A DNA stretch of 45,036 bases from JALYNX01 sp040905925 (GCA_040905925.1 JBBDQO010000043.1:1-45036), one strand, 5' to 3'. Shown: positions 7,455-15,184, numbered from the stretch's first letter. Numbers and translations are program-made. The notes: a model not told the origin generated them from the letters alone.

Positions 7455-8680
7455 TATCGCTGGAGAAAGCCCGCTCCGAGGTCCTACGGACGGTCGAGGT
7501 GCTGGGGGCCGAGCCAGTTTCGATCTGGGAATCGTCAGGGCGGGTGCTCGCCTCGGATGTGGTTGCCGAAGAGAGCGTCCCCCCGTTCGAGAACTCGGCA
7601 ATGGACGGATACGCAGTGCATGGCGCGGACGTGATCGAGCCGGGGACGGTGCTCGAGGTCATCGGGGATCTAGCCGCAGGATTCGTGGCCGGTTCTCATG
7701 TGGGCCCGGGTCAGGCGCTGAAGATCATGACCGGCGCTCCGATGCCCGAAGGGGCTGACACCGTGGTGCGGGTCGAGGACACCGATGGTGGCGTCGAGCG
7801 GGTGACGGTGGGTCCTGCGGTGGCTTTGGGAACCTCGGTTCGGGCAGCCGGGGGGGACGTGGAGCGGGGCAGCCTCGTTTTCGAGGCGGGCACCCGGTTG
7901 ACCCCGATGCATGTCGGGGTCTTGGCAACGATTGGCGTTGCCGCCCCGCTGGTGCATCGGCGCCCCCTGGTCGCCTTCATGTCGACCGGTGACGAGCTCA
8001 CACCTCCTGGAAGTGGACCACTGGGGCCTGGGATGATTCGGGATTCGAACCGCCCGATGCTGAAGGCGCTGCTCGAGGACGCGGGGGCTGACTTGATCGA
8101 CCTCGGGATCGTCCCCGACAACGAGGCGGCCCTGAGCGCGGCCCTGGAGGCCGGCTCGCCTGCCGATGTGATCGTCTCCACCGGTGGAGTGTCCATGGGG
8201 GACTATGACGTCACCAAGATGGTGCTCGGAGGCGACGCCTCGGTTGGGTTCTGGCAGGTGGCGATCCAGCCGGCCAAACCGTTTGCCTTCGGCAAGGTGA
8301 GTGATGCTCATTTCTTCGGTCTCCCCGGCAACCCGGTGTCGGTGCTGGTCTCCTTCGAGCAATTCCTGCGCCCGGCGCTGTTGAGGATGCAGGGGGCAAC
8401 CCGGATTCTCCGCGAGCAGACCCTGGCGGTGGCTGGGGAGCGAATGATGACCGATCCCGACAAGACGGTGTTCCTCAGGGTGAGAATCAGCGGCGAGCAG
8501 TCAGGCCGCCCGGCTGTGGTGACATCGGGAGGTCAGTATTCGAATGTCCTCTCCGCCGCGGCCGCGGCTGATGCTTTCGCAGTGGTCCCGAGAGGGGTCT
8601 CGGTTGTCGAGGCCGGTGAGGATGTGGTGATCGAGAAGTTCAAGGCCCCCGAGACGAGGGAGTGGACCGATGGAATCTGA
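7451..8680 (+). CDS. moeA: Molybdopterin molybdenumtransferase MoeA, candidate gephyrin-like divisome protein Glp
   Basis: A 409-aa MoeA/gephyrin-E-domain protein starting at a GTG that overlaps the galU stop. Visible landmarks are PPFENSAMDGYAV (about 44-56), KIMTGAPMPEGADTVVRVED, FMSTGDEL (about 176-183), GGVSMGDYD (about 244-252) and FGLPGNPVSVLVSFEQF. Canonical MoeA inserts molybdate into adenylylated molybdopterin. In corynebacteria, however, the MoeA paralogue encoded next to galU (Glp) links FtsZ to the membrane protein GlpR and works in cell division. Here a SepX/GlpR-like gene lies just downstream, but moaC is in between, so both roles are possible. It overlaps moaC by 11 bases. Confidence 0.85.
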   Translation: MISLEKARSEVLRTVEVLGAEPVSIWESSGRVLASDVVAEESVPPFENSAMDGYAVHGADVIEPGTVLEVIGDLAAGFVAGSHVGPGQALKIMTGAPMPEGADTVVRVEDTDGGVERVTVGPAVALGTSVRAAGGDVERGSLVFEAGTRLTPMHVGVLATIGVAAPLVHRRPLVAFMSTGDELTPPGSGPLGPGMIRDSNRPMLKALLEDAGADLIDLGIVPDNEAALSAALEAGSPADVIVSTGGVSMGDYDVTKMVLGGDASVGFWQVAIQPAKPFAFGKVSDAHFFGLPGNPVSVLVSFEQFLRPALLRMQGATRILREQTLAVAGERMMTDPDKTVFLRVRISGEQSGRPAVVTSGGQYSNVLSAAAAADAFAVVPRGVSVVEAGEDVVIEKFKAPETREWTDGI

Positions 8681-9158
8681 ACCCGACCTGACTCATCTCA
8701 ACGAGGGGGGCGAGGTCCATATGGTCGACGTGGGGAGCAAAGACGTCACCGATCGTGAGGCGGTGGCCGAGGCTCACGTCGCCATGTCCGAAGGCTTGGT
8801 TTCGCGGTTCTTCTCCGGTGACCTCCCCAAGGGTGAGGCCGCCGCCGTGGCCCGGGTGGCCGGGATCGCCGCCGCCAAGAAGACTGCTGACCTCATCCCT
8901 TTGTGTCACCCGATCCCGTTGACCGGTGTGGAGATCGGGCTCGAGCCAAGTGGGCATGGGATTCGGGTGCTTGCTACGGTTCGCACCACCGGGCGCACCG
9001 GTGTCGAGATGGAAGCCATGACCGCGGTGTCGGTCGCGGCTCTCACCATCTACGACATGGTCAAAGGTGTCGAGCGCGGAGTGACTATCGAGTCGGTGAG
9101 ACTGCTGCAGAAGTCCGGAGGGAGGTCCGGTCGGTGGGAGAGGGATTTGAATCGTTGA
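8670..9158 (+). CDS. moaC: Cyclic pyranopterin monophosphate synthase
   Basis: A 162-aa MoaC, which with MoaA converts GTP to cyclic pyranopterin monophosphate, the first intermediate of molybdenum cofactor. Family hallmarks are EGGEVHMVDVGSKDVTDREA near the start, AAKKTADLIPLCHPIPLTGVE (about 70-90, the Lys and His-Pro active site) and TGRTGVEMEAMTAVSVAALT. The ATG lies inside the end of moeA. In mycobacteria and corynebacteria this slot between moeA and glpR is usually held by a RimJ-type acetyltransferase, so the presence of moaC is a lineage difference and ties the upstream MoeA to true cofactor synthesis. Confidence 0.92.
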   Translation: MESEPDLTHLNEGGEVHMVDVGSKDVTDREAVAEAHVAMSEGLVSRFFSGDLPKGEAAAVARVAGIAAAKKTADLIPLCHPIPLTGVEIGLEPSGHGIRVLATVRTTGRTGVEMEAMTAVSVAALTIYDMVKGVERGVTIESVRLLQKSGGRSGRWERDLNR

Positions 9159-9211
9159 TCGGGCGTGGGTCACCCCACTACGCTCGTACCTGGACGGAGT
9201 GATCACAGGGC

Positions 9212-9646
9212 ATGTCAACAAGCGTCATCATCGGCTTGCTCGTAATAGCCGCAATCTGGAGTGTGTATCTCCTGCCTTCAGTCTTTGGTGACCGCCGAAA
9301 CGCCCCCCTGAATTCCACCGAGGAGTTCGACCGCTGGACCCATCTCATCGCCGATGTGCAGAAACGGCCTTACAGCAAGGGCGAGGTCGGTCAGCGTGAC
9401 GTCATTCGGCTCCGCAGGCGAAGGGCGATGGCAATCCTGGTCGGCCTGGCACTGGCCATTGCTGCCCTTGCCTGGTGGCAGGACTCGTTGGCCCTATTGT
9501 TGTTGCATCTCTTCGTCGACTCACTCATCGCTCTCTACGTGGCAGCTCTGGCGCAGATGAAGCAGCGTCGGCAGTGGCGACTCAAGGTCAGCCACGTGAC
9601 GGAACCCGAGTGGGAGGAACCCAGGATCCGGGTCATCGCCAACTGA
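9212..9646 (+). CDS. sepX: SepX/GlpR-like divisome membrane protein
   Basis: A 144-aa protein with one N-terminal helix (about residues 4-22, IIGLLVIAAIWSVYLLP) and an Arg-rich cytoplasmic segment of about 45 residues. A hydrophobic pair follows (about 72-88 and 90-113), then a short charged tail. This topology, the xxWxVYLLPxxFGDRRxAP type of opening and the position downstream of galU-moeA match Rv0996/GlpR of mycobacteria and corynebacteria and SepX of Streptomyces. Those proteins localise to the division site, and GlpR is the membrane receptor for the gephyrin-like Glp. The assignment rests on synteny and topology, since sequence conservation in this family is weak. The translin-like gene starts 4 bases after its stop. 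Confidence 0.55.
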   Translation: MSTSVIIGLLVIAAIWSVYLLPSVFGDRRNAPLNSTEEFDRWTHLIADVQKRPYSKGEVGQRDVIRLRRRRAMAILVGLALAIAALAWWQDSLALLLLHLFVDSLIALYVAALAQMKQRRQWRLKVSHVTEPEWEEPRIRVIAN

Positions 9647-9650
9647 CGCG

Positions 9651-10262
9651 ATGGAATTCGACTTTGCAGACGACGCCCGATCGATTCTCGATGAGCGTTT
9701 CGTAGCCAGGGAGAAGGGCTTCTCCGGTTCCCGCCAGGTGACTCGCGCCTCGGCGAACGCCATCCGCGCCTTGCATCGCAACGAGTGGGACGAGGCAGGC
9801 CGGCTGATCCAGCAAGCGGGAGCCCTCCTCGACGGGATCACAGAGACCCTTTCCGGCCATCCCGACGTCCTCCATGCCGGGTTCGTGTGGGCCGCGGCCA
9901 AGGAATACGCGGAGGCGCGGATCGCAGAAGCCCTCTTCAAGCAAGAACCTGTGCCCGGATTCTCCGAGCTCGGGATCGACCCGGTGCCGTATCTCAACGG
10001 CCTGGGGGAGGCGGTTGGCGAGATGCGGCGCCGGATGCTCGATCTGCTGCGTGACGGTGACGTGGCCACAGCCGAGAAGGCGCTCGAAGCGATGGACGAG
10101 ATCGTGGACCTGCTGGCGTCGATGGACTATCCCGACGGGATGACATCGGGGCTGCGCCGGACCACCGACGTCGCCCGCTCCCTCGTGGAACGCTCCCGCT
10201 CCGACCTCACCGCCACCGTGGTCCAGGAACGACTCAGAGAGGACCTGGCCCGGCGTACCTGA
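9651..10262 (+). CDS. Translin-family protein
   Basis: A 203-aa almost entirely helical protein. It contains TRASANAIRALHRNEWDEA (about 31-49), an internal KEYAEARIAEALF helix, the strongly translin-like PYLNGLGEAVGEMRRRMLDLL (about 109-129), and EIVDLLASMDYPDGMTSGLRRTTDVARSLVERSRSDLT split over its last third. Translins bind and in some cases process RNA as ring-shaped oligomers; prokaryotic members are known mostly from archaea and scattered bacteria. It is separated from the SepX-like gene by 4 bases and a strong hairpin follows, so it is the last gene of the plsY-galU-moeA operon. Nuclease activity cannot be judged from the sequence. Confidence 0.65.
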   Translation: MEFDFADDARSILDERFVAREKGFSGSRQVTRASANAIRALHRNEWDEAGRLIQQAGALLDGITETLSGHPDVLHAGFVWAAAKEYAEARIAEALFKQEPVPGFSELGIDPVPYLNGLGEAVGEMRRRMLDLLRDGDVATAEKALEAMDEIVDLLASMDYPDGMTSGLRRTTDVARSLVERSRSDLTATVVQERLREDLARRT

Positions 10263-10266
10263 GGTA

Positions 10267-10290
10267 CCTGGCGCCACATATGGCGCCAGG
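10267..10290 (+). terminator. Strong stem-loop after the translin-like gene
   Basis: A perfect 10-bp stem CCTGGCGCCA / TGGCGCCAGG with a CATA loop lies just after the stop at 10262. No T-tract follows, which is common for actinobacterial terminators. It ends the plsY-to-translin operon ahead of the tRNA-Ala promoter (TACAAT at 10333-10338). Confidence 0.6.
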
Positions 10291-10353
10291 CCGACAGAGA
10301 ATCCTCGCTCTGGCCCACCAACCGCCCGCCGGTACAATCCCTGCCTCCCGCAA

Positions 10354-10427
10354 GGGGCTGTAGCTCAGCCTGGCAGAGCACCTCGTTCGCAACGAGGGGG
10401 TCACGGGTTCAAATCCCGTCAGCTCCA
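10354..10427 (+). tRNA. tRNA-Ala(CGC)
   Basis: The acceptor GGGGCTG pairs with CAGCTCC, with discriminator A at 10427; CCA is not encoded. The D-arm is GCTC...GAGC, the anticodon stem CCTCG/CGAGG holds the loop TTCGCAA with anticodon CGC, and the T-arm is ACGGG-TTCAAAT-CCCGT. A TACAAT -10 box is at 10333-10338. The 3' part of the gene is duplicated at 16287-16329, showing that it served as an integration site. Confidence 0.95.
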
Positions 10428-10428
10428 C
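10386..10428 (+). repeat. Left attachment repeat in the tRNA-Ala 3' half
   Basis: The 43 bases from the start of the anticodon loop to one base past the discriminator are identical to 16287-16329. They are the expected att core of an element that integrated into this tRNA and restored its 3' end. Confidence 0.85.
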
Positions 10429-10557
10429 TAGACGCACTGGTCAGGGCGAATCTAGCGAAGCCGATCGCTCGCTGCTTGCACGATTCCGTCGTCCGTTGTC
10501 CCACGTGTGTTCCACACCATCGTGCATGATGAGCGCCTCTCAGTTGGAGAGGTGCGC

Positions 10558-10770
10558 ATGGTCCGAACCAGGGTGATCTCGATGCCCTCGGTGGCGTCGA
10601 ATCGCCGCTGGAGGATTTGCGAGCACCACGATCAGCACTTGCCCGGGAACGGGCATCGCGTCGTCATAAAGCTCAGCGACGCGGCGAACGCAGGGCAGGC
10701 GTCAGGTCGGTACTGGACACCTGGGCACATCACCAAGGCATTGGGACGTAACTATCGAAAAGCCCAATGA
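10558..10770 (+). CDS. Hypothetical small protein
   Basis: A 70-aa ORF beginning at an ATG preceded by GAGAGGTG, a good ribosome binding site seven bases upstream of the start. It reads MVRTRVISMPSVASNRRW and later HRVVIKLSD and WTPGHITKALGRN; it is basic and has no recognisable domain. Its 3' end overlaps that of the convergent HEPN-like gene by 19 bases. It sits just inside the left end of the island, where excisionase-type genes can occur, but nothing in the sequence proves that. It could equally be a chance ORF. Confidence 0.3.
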   Translation: MVRTRVISMPSVASNRRWRICEHHDQHLPGNGHRVVIKLSDAANAGQASGRYWTPGHITKALGRNYRKAQ

Positions 10771-12065
10771 GCCACTGGATCAAGAGACAGTCGCCTTTCC
10801 AGGACGGCCCGCTTCACACCGAGTCGGCCCGCAATCCAGAACCGCAGAACCAGAAGGTTGTCTCTGAGAGTGTTCGCCAAGACGAGTGAGTGAGGCACCC
10901 CCCGGTCAGGATGCTTGACGCCCATGTATGAGGCACGACACCGCTTCTTCCAGTCCTCAGGATCTGGCAGAGGATTGAACTTCAAGTCGCTTAAAACTCG
11001 GTCTAGGGCAGGCATGAAGCTGACTTGGTGTGTAGGGGACTTACCCGCCTCAACTCCAAGCTGATGACCAAGTGCTTCAAACGCGATGCCAGTTTGCAGG
11101 ATCTGAGACTTGAAACTGCCGGGGTTGTCGGCCACGAAAATCAGTGGCTGGATCGCACGCTCAAACGAAGCTGACATCCGCAGCCAGCGTCGCACTCCTG
11201 TCGCACCGATGTCGTTGTAGGTAAACAGGAATCGTGGTGGCTGCTGCCTCTCGCGGTGTTCGGGCAACCGATATGAAAGCGCATCAGACCAACGCTCGCC
11301 ATAGGTCTTGCCTGAGAGGGCTGTCTCGGGATCGTCGGTCCGGTTGACCGATATCCGAGTGAATCCAAATCGGTGCCAAGCGGAGACCACGAGAAGTTCT
11401 CTCATTCGAAGGTGGGGAATCAAATGATCTTCCCAAGGCCGTGGCCGACTAATTGTGGTCTCAAATTCAACGATGTCTCGGGTAGCAATAACGCCCTCTT
11501 CATTGGGACTGGCTGCGCTCCAAGTAGGTCGCATCGTGAAGTTCAGCGTTCGATCAAGTTTGATGGCTGGTGGCGATTCCATCCTCACGTCCAACCGATC
11601 CACTCGTCCCTTCTTTGTCTTGAACGACTCTTTCCGGCTTGTCATCCCTGCCCACCCCGACAACCAAGGAATCTCTGATCGGAGGCCATTCAGCGTGTCG
11701 TACCTGAGATTTCGGGCACCTAACACCACATGGTTGGGAACGATTCGCCCCACTCCCGCTGAGAACGCCATCGCGCTAAAGCCATCGGACTTGCAGCCGA
11801 CGAGAACAACCTGACCACCAGGGTCCTGAAACATGAGTTGCTGAGGTGGCTCGTAGGCGAACTTCGTTCGATGAGGGTCGTCGCCGTAGTTAATCCCCTG
11901 GGCAAACCAGCGAGCGTGTTGGCTTCCCATATCCCTGAAGGGGACACTCATCACAATCTGTTCCCCTGTGTCTTGGAGCATCACAGCGAGATGAGGAGTG
12001 GACTCATCGTCGTCATAGAGCCAGCCGATACGGCCATCTCCTGGATTTAGAACATTGTCAGGCAT
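10752..12065 (-). CDS. HEPN/ApeA-like protein, candidate antiphage factor
   Basis: A protein of 437 aa from the ATG at 12065, which has GAGGTGAGG just upstream; a GTG three codons earlier is less likely. The N-terminal part is beta-rich and begins GDGRIGWLYDDDESTPHLAV, resembling ApeA-type N-terminal domains. The C-terminal part (about 325-430) is helical, with LQTGIAFEALGHQLGV, then RASYMGVKHPDRG, then ANTLRDNLLVLRFWIAGRLGV, the layout of a HEPN domain. The expected R-x4-6-H motif is not exact (Arg and His are seven residues apart), so RNase activity is uncertain. ApeA-like proteins abort phage infection in Escherichia coli. Location in a tRNA island supports a defence role. The family call is tentative. 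Confidence 0.45.
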   Translation of the reverse strand: MPDNVLNPGDGRIGWLYDDDESTPHLAVMLQDTGEQIVMSVPFRDMGSQHARWFAQGINYGDDPHRTKFAYEPPQQLMFQDPGGQVVLVGCKSDGFSAMAFSAGVGRIVPNHVVLGARNLRYDTLNGLRSEIPWLSGWAGMTSRKESFKTKKGRVDRLDVRMESPPAIKLDRTLNFTMRPTWSAASPNEEGVIATRDIVEFETTISRPRPWEDHLIPHLRMRELLVVSAWHRFGFTRISVNRTDDPETALSGKTYGERWSDALSYRLPEHRERQQPPRFLFTYNDIGATGVRRWLRMSASFERAIQPLIFVADNPGSFKSQILQTGIAFEALGHQLGVEAGKSPTHQVSFMPALDRVLSDLKFNPLPDPEDWKKRCRASYMGVKHPDRGVPHSLVLANTLRDNLLVLRFWIAGRLGVKRAVLERRLSLDPVAHWAFR

Positions 12066-12540
12066 AAGCCTCACCTCATCGACGGCAGATGATTTCTAGC
12101 TCAATGTCTATCAGTCGAGACCTTTGGGCTCTGGCCTCGGGCCGGATGGTCACCGTGCTCCTCGTTTCCGAGACCGGTCACAAACGCCGCTGGCCTGAGC
12201 TTCTGCGAAAGGCTCTGGTCTCCACGTCGATAAGGACCATCCGGATCGCGTATACCCGTCGGTCTCGGAACCGCAGGTGCGATACCGAGCGCCGAGGTGA
12301 TGCCGTTCCCGAGCGTTCTGCGAACTGGGCGAGGTCGCTCGTGTCTGCTGCGATATGGGCTGGTCGTGGGCTTGGGCGGCTCTGGCCTGCTGAACGGTCC
12401 CCACCGTTGGACCCTGCGTCGCCGAGTTGCTCGCTGGCTCTGCGATCACTGCGACATCGCCTTGGGACGTGAGTTGGATGGGCCTGGAAGGCCGCACCCT
12501 TCTAACCGTGTGTTCGAAGCGCCGATAGTCTTCTGCGCCG
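12066..12540. other. Region upstream of the HEPN-like and HD-GYP genes; one doubtful ORF
   Basis: About 475 bases separate the two divergent genes. It must hold both promoters, but no clear -35/-10 pair is visible. A plus-strand ORF from 12297 to 12548 (83 aa) contains RRVARWLCDHCDIALGRELD, with a Cys-x2-Cys that could be half a zinc ribbon. It overlaps the HD-GYP start by 8 bases. Its N-terminal half looks random, so it may be a gene remnant. I see no other support for a coding region here. Confidence 0.3.
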
Positions 12541-14088
12541 ATGAGTGAGCTGAGCCTTCGCCTGGCCGATGTGCTGGCTGCCCTGTCCGTCGTGACGGAT
12601 CTGGGGACCGGGCAGACGCCGGAAAAGGCGGTTCGGGCGTGTCTGGTCGCCACTGAATTGGCGCGCCGAATGGGCACAAGCGACAGCGAAGCTCGCGATG
12701 TCTACTACACCAGCCTGCTTCGGCACCTCGGGTGCACCGCGACCTCGCATGAGGAGACGTTTCTCTTTGGCGGAGATGAGCTGCAGTCGAGACCGCCGGG
12801 CGAACAAGCCGACTTCGGCAACTGGCGCGACATGGCAGGGCTGTTCGCCTCGACGGCAAGAGGCACAGGCTGGGATCGACCCAAGTACTTGGCGCGGGTG
12901 TTGCGCGCGTGGAACACCACTGACACGCTGATCCTCGAGTCGAACTGTGAGGTAGCAGCCCGGCTCGCGGAACGACTCGACCTGGATCCGGGTGTCCTCT
13001 CTGGGGTTTACGAGGTGTTCGAGCGGTGGGACGGGAGCGGAGTCCCTCAGGGTCTCGCTGGCACCGAAATCGGTCTGCCGGCACGCCTGGGTGAATTGGC
13101 CCACCAGGTGGTGATCTTCGACCGTATTGGTGGCCCGGACGCCGCCATCGAGATGGCCCGGCAACGTGCCGGTTCCTGGTTTGACCCCGAGGCTTGCGCG
13201 GTGTTCGCCGACGTCGGTGGCGAACTACTGAGTGAGATAGCCACGGCCGACGTGTGGCAGTTGGTGCTGGATGTGGAGCCCGATTCGATCGTACGGATCC
13301 CGGAGTGGCGTCTCGACGCCGTAGCCCGTGCCTTCGCCGACATGATCGACCTCAAGACGCCGTTCACCTTGAGGCATTCGGCGGAGGTCGGCGATCTGGC
13401 GGCGGCCGCCGCCGAGGAACTCGCCCTCGAGCCAGGCGAGGTGGACGTGATTCGGCGCGCCGGGATGCTGCACGACATCGGACGGGCCGGCGTGTCCAAC
13501 GCAGTGTGGGAGAAGCCAAGCGCATTGCACAGCGCCGACTGGGAGAAGGTACGACTCCATCCCTACTTCACCGAACGTGTCCTGTCTCGCTCCGCCACCC
13601 TCCAGCCACTGGCACGGGTGGCCGGGATGCACCACGAACGCCAGGATGGCGGTGGCTATCACCACCAGGCATCAGGAAGCGAGATCCCGGTCGGTGCCCG
13701 ACTCGTCGCAGCCGCGGACGCCTTCCAAGCAATGACCCAAGACCGTCCCTACCGCCCCGCTCTATCCCCTGAAGAGGCCGCGGAGCAACTCGCCGCCGAT
13801 GCGGCGGCGGGCCACCTCGATGGCGAGTGCACAGCGGCAGTGCTGGCCGCTGCCGGTCAGCGGCGACCGGTCGTGACACCCTGGCCGGACGGGTTGAGCG
13901 ACCGGGAAATCGAGGTGCTGCGGCTGGTCGCCCACGGGTTCTCGAACAAAGAAATCGCCGAACAGCTCTACGTCTCTCGCCGCACCGCCGAGCACCACGT
14001 CCAACACATCTACGCCAAGGTTGGGGTTTCCAGCCGGGCTGGAGTAGCCCTCTATGCCATGGAGCACGACCTATTCCGGATCAATTAG
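12541..14088 (+). CDS. HD-GYP domain protein with C-terminal LuxR-type helix-turn-helix
   Basis: A 515-aa protein made of two HD-domain-like halves and a DNA-binding end. The first half (about 1-200) has RWDGSGVPQGLAG, an HD-GYP echo, but lacks an intact HD pair at the expected place (SLLRHLGCTA). The second half has MLHDIGRAGVSN (HD at 311-312), MHHERQDGGGYHH (about 363-375) and ADAFQAMTQDRPYRPALSPEEA, so it keeps most metal ligands, with GYH instead of GYP. Residues 452-515 are a typical LuxR domain: LSDREIEVLRLVAHGFSNKE followed by VSRRTAEHHVQHIYAKVGV. HD-GYP proteins hydrolyse cyclic dinucleotides; fused to LuxR, such a protein could be a nucleotide-responsive transcription regulator. The small ABM-like gene follows. 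Confidence 0.8.
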   Translation: MSELSLRLADVLAALSVVTDLGTGQTPEKAVRACLVATELARRMGTSDSEARDVYYTSLLRHLGCTATSHEETFLFGGDELQSRPPGEQADFGNWRDMAGLFASTARGTGWDRPKYLARVLRAWNTTDTLILESNCEVAARLAERLDLDPGVLSGVYEVFERWDGSGVPQGLAGTEIGLPARLGELAHQVVIFDRIGGPDAAIEMARQRAGSWFDPEACAVFADVGGELLSEIATADVWQLVLDVEPDSIVRIPEWRLDAVARAFADMIDLKTPFTLRHSAEVGDLAAAAAEELALEPGEVDVIRRAGMLHDIGRAGVSNAVWEKPSALHSADWEKVRLHPYFTERVLSRSATLQPLARVAGMHHERQDGGGYHHQASGSEIPVGARLVAAADAFQAMTQDRPYRPALSPEEAAEQLAADAAAGHLDGECTAAVLAAAGQRRPVVTPWPDGLSDREIEVLRLVAHGFSNKEIAEQLYVSRRTAEHHVQHIYAKVGVSSRAGVALYAMEHDLFRIN

Positions 14089-14177
14089 GTAGGTCTACCC
14101 ATGCGGGCGCCGATGCGTCCGGTGATAATTGCCGAATCCGGGACTGAGGACGTCCCAGACAAGAGAGAGGATGGACC

Positions 14178-14471
14178 ATGTTTGCCAGAGTCAGCACATT
14201 TCAGGGGACCGCCGAGGGCGTCGCTCAGTCGCTGACCCGCACCACCGATGTCCTGGAACGCGCCAAGGCCCTTGCCGGGTTCAAGGGCATGTACTACCTG
14301 GTGGATCGGGAATCGGGGAAGGGTATGTCGGTGACGCTGTGGGAAAGCGAATCGGATCTGCAGGCCAGCGTCGACGCCGCAAATCAGATCCGGAGCGAGG
14401 AAGCGGCCGCCGATGGCTCCGAGATCCTCGCTGTCGAGCACTTCGAGGTCGCCGCGGCGGAGCTGCTATAA
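14178..14471 (+). CDS. Small ABM-like (dimeric alpha/beta barrel) protein
   Basis: A 97-aa protein with an AGAGAGGATGG leader before the ATG. It reads MFARVSTFQGTAEGVAQSL, then GFKGMYYLVDRESGKGMSVT and LWESESDLQAS. This strand-helix-strand pattern is that of antibiotic biosynthesis monooxygenase (ABM)-type barrels, which fold as dimers. Such proteins range from haem-degrading and quinol monooxygenases to non-catalytic binders, and no catalytic residue can be assigned here. It lies 89 bases after the HD-GYP/LuxR gene and is followed by a perfect terminator, so the two may form a short operon. Confidence 0.6.
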   Translation: MFARVSTFQGTAEGVAQSLTRTTDVLERAKALAGFKGMYYLVDRESGKGMSVTLWESESDLQASVDAANQIRSEEAAADGSEILAVEHFEVAAAELL

Positions 14472-14485
14472 CAAACGCCCCTGTA

Positions 14486-14517
14486 ATGGTCGGGCAGTCA
14501 CCTGGCTGCCCGACCAT
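14486..14517 (+). terminator. Perfect 12-bp stem-loop terminator
   Basis: ATGGTCGGGCAG (14486-14497) and CTGCCCGACCAT (14506-14517) pair perfectly around an 8-base loop, 14 bases after the ABM-like stop. The following GTGTTGTCGTC is only modestly T-rich. Confidence 0.75.
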
Positions 14518-15184
14518 GTGTTGTCGTCTCGTAAGCATCATTCGATGGACCCCCGCCGAGGGGCACCCATGGGTCCAGGGACGCGTTGTAGAGGCGATCC
14601 GGACTGGGTTCAACCGCTGGATGCGGATGACAGAGCCGATGCGGTTGGTCCAGCGAGAGCGCGTCTGTGCAAGGGGTATGCTGTGCCTACCAGCCAGATC
14701 GATCGAGCTTCGACCTTCCCGAAGCACCGGCAGCCCTTGTACACTCTGCGTTTCCCGAGGGCCCATGGCTCAGTCCGGTTAGAGCGCATCCCTGATAACC
14801 ATTCCAGCCTGAGCGCTGTGCTAACCCCGAGGAGCGCCTGTCCCTATTGACCTGCCGCCGACCGTAACCCGTCGAAGGATGCGCTGTGAGCGAGCCCGCT
14901 CCGACCGCCGCTGCCGGCGCTCGACACCACCCGGAGTCACACACCTATGTGATGCCGATCTCGCTCGCTCTCCGATATGTGCGGTTCTGTGGCAGAACTG
15001 GTGATCTGCGCTACCGACTTGGGCAGCCCCGGACTCAGTCGACGGTCAGCGAAGTCAGCTCAGCTTGTAACCAGTGAAGATGCGGTCGACTGGTCTGAGG
15101 TCAGTGGACTTCTGTCCAGAGAATCTTGCCCACGCCCTGTGGCTAGGCGTGTATGTTCGGCAGCACCTCAGAAAGGGGGAACTA
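14518..15184. other. Mostly non-coding stretch holding a broken tRNA
   Basis: Apart from the tRNA-Ile 5' half at 14759-14797 and its -10-like TACACT at 14739-14744, I find no credible gene in these 667 bases. A small perfect hairpin GTTCTG-TGG-CAGAAC lies at 14984-14998. The short ORFs here are without recognisable content. Confidence 0.4.
14759..14797 (+). pseudogene. tRNA-Ile(GAT) 5' half, truncated after the anticodon loop
   Basis: The sequence GGGCCCA-TG-GCTC-AGTCCGGTTA-GAGC-G-CATCC-CTGATAA gives the acceptor 5' strand, D-arm, anticodon 5' stem and a loop with anticodon GAT. The expected GGATG and T-arm do not follow; the next bases are CCATTCCAGCC. A TACACT box lies about 15 bases upstream. 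No matching 3' half was seen downstream. The break is at the anticodon loop, a usual crossover point for tRNA-targeting integrases. Confidence 0.7.

Noticed and set aside
10507..10770. Small ORF at the left island end as an integrase fragment
   Set aside because: None of the tyrosine recombinase motifs (R, HxxR, Y) can be placed; it is listed only as a hypothetical small protein.
14759..15100. Group I intron interrupting tRNA-Ile after the anticodon loop
   Set aside because: The base before the break is not the U expected at a group I 5' splice site, and no 3' exon with T-arm was found downstream.
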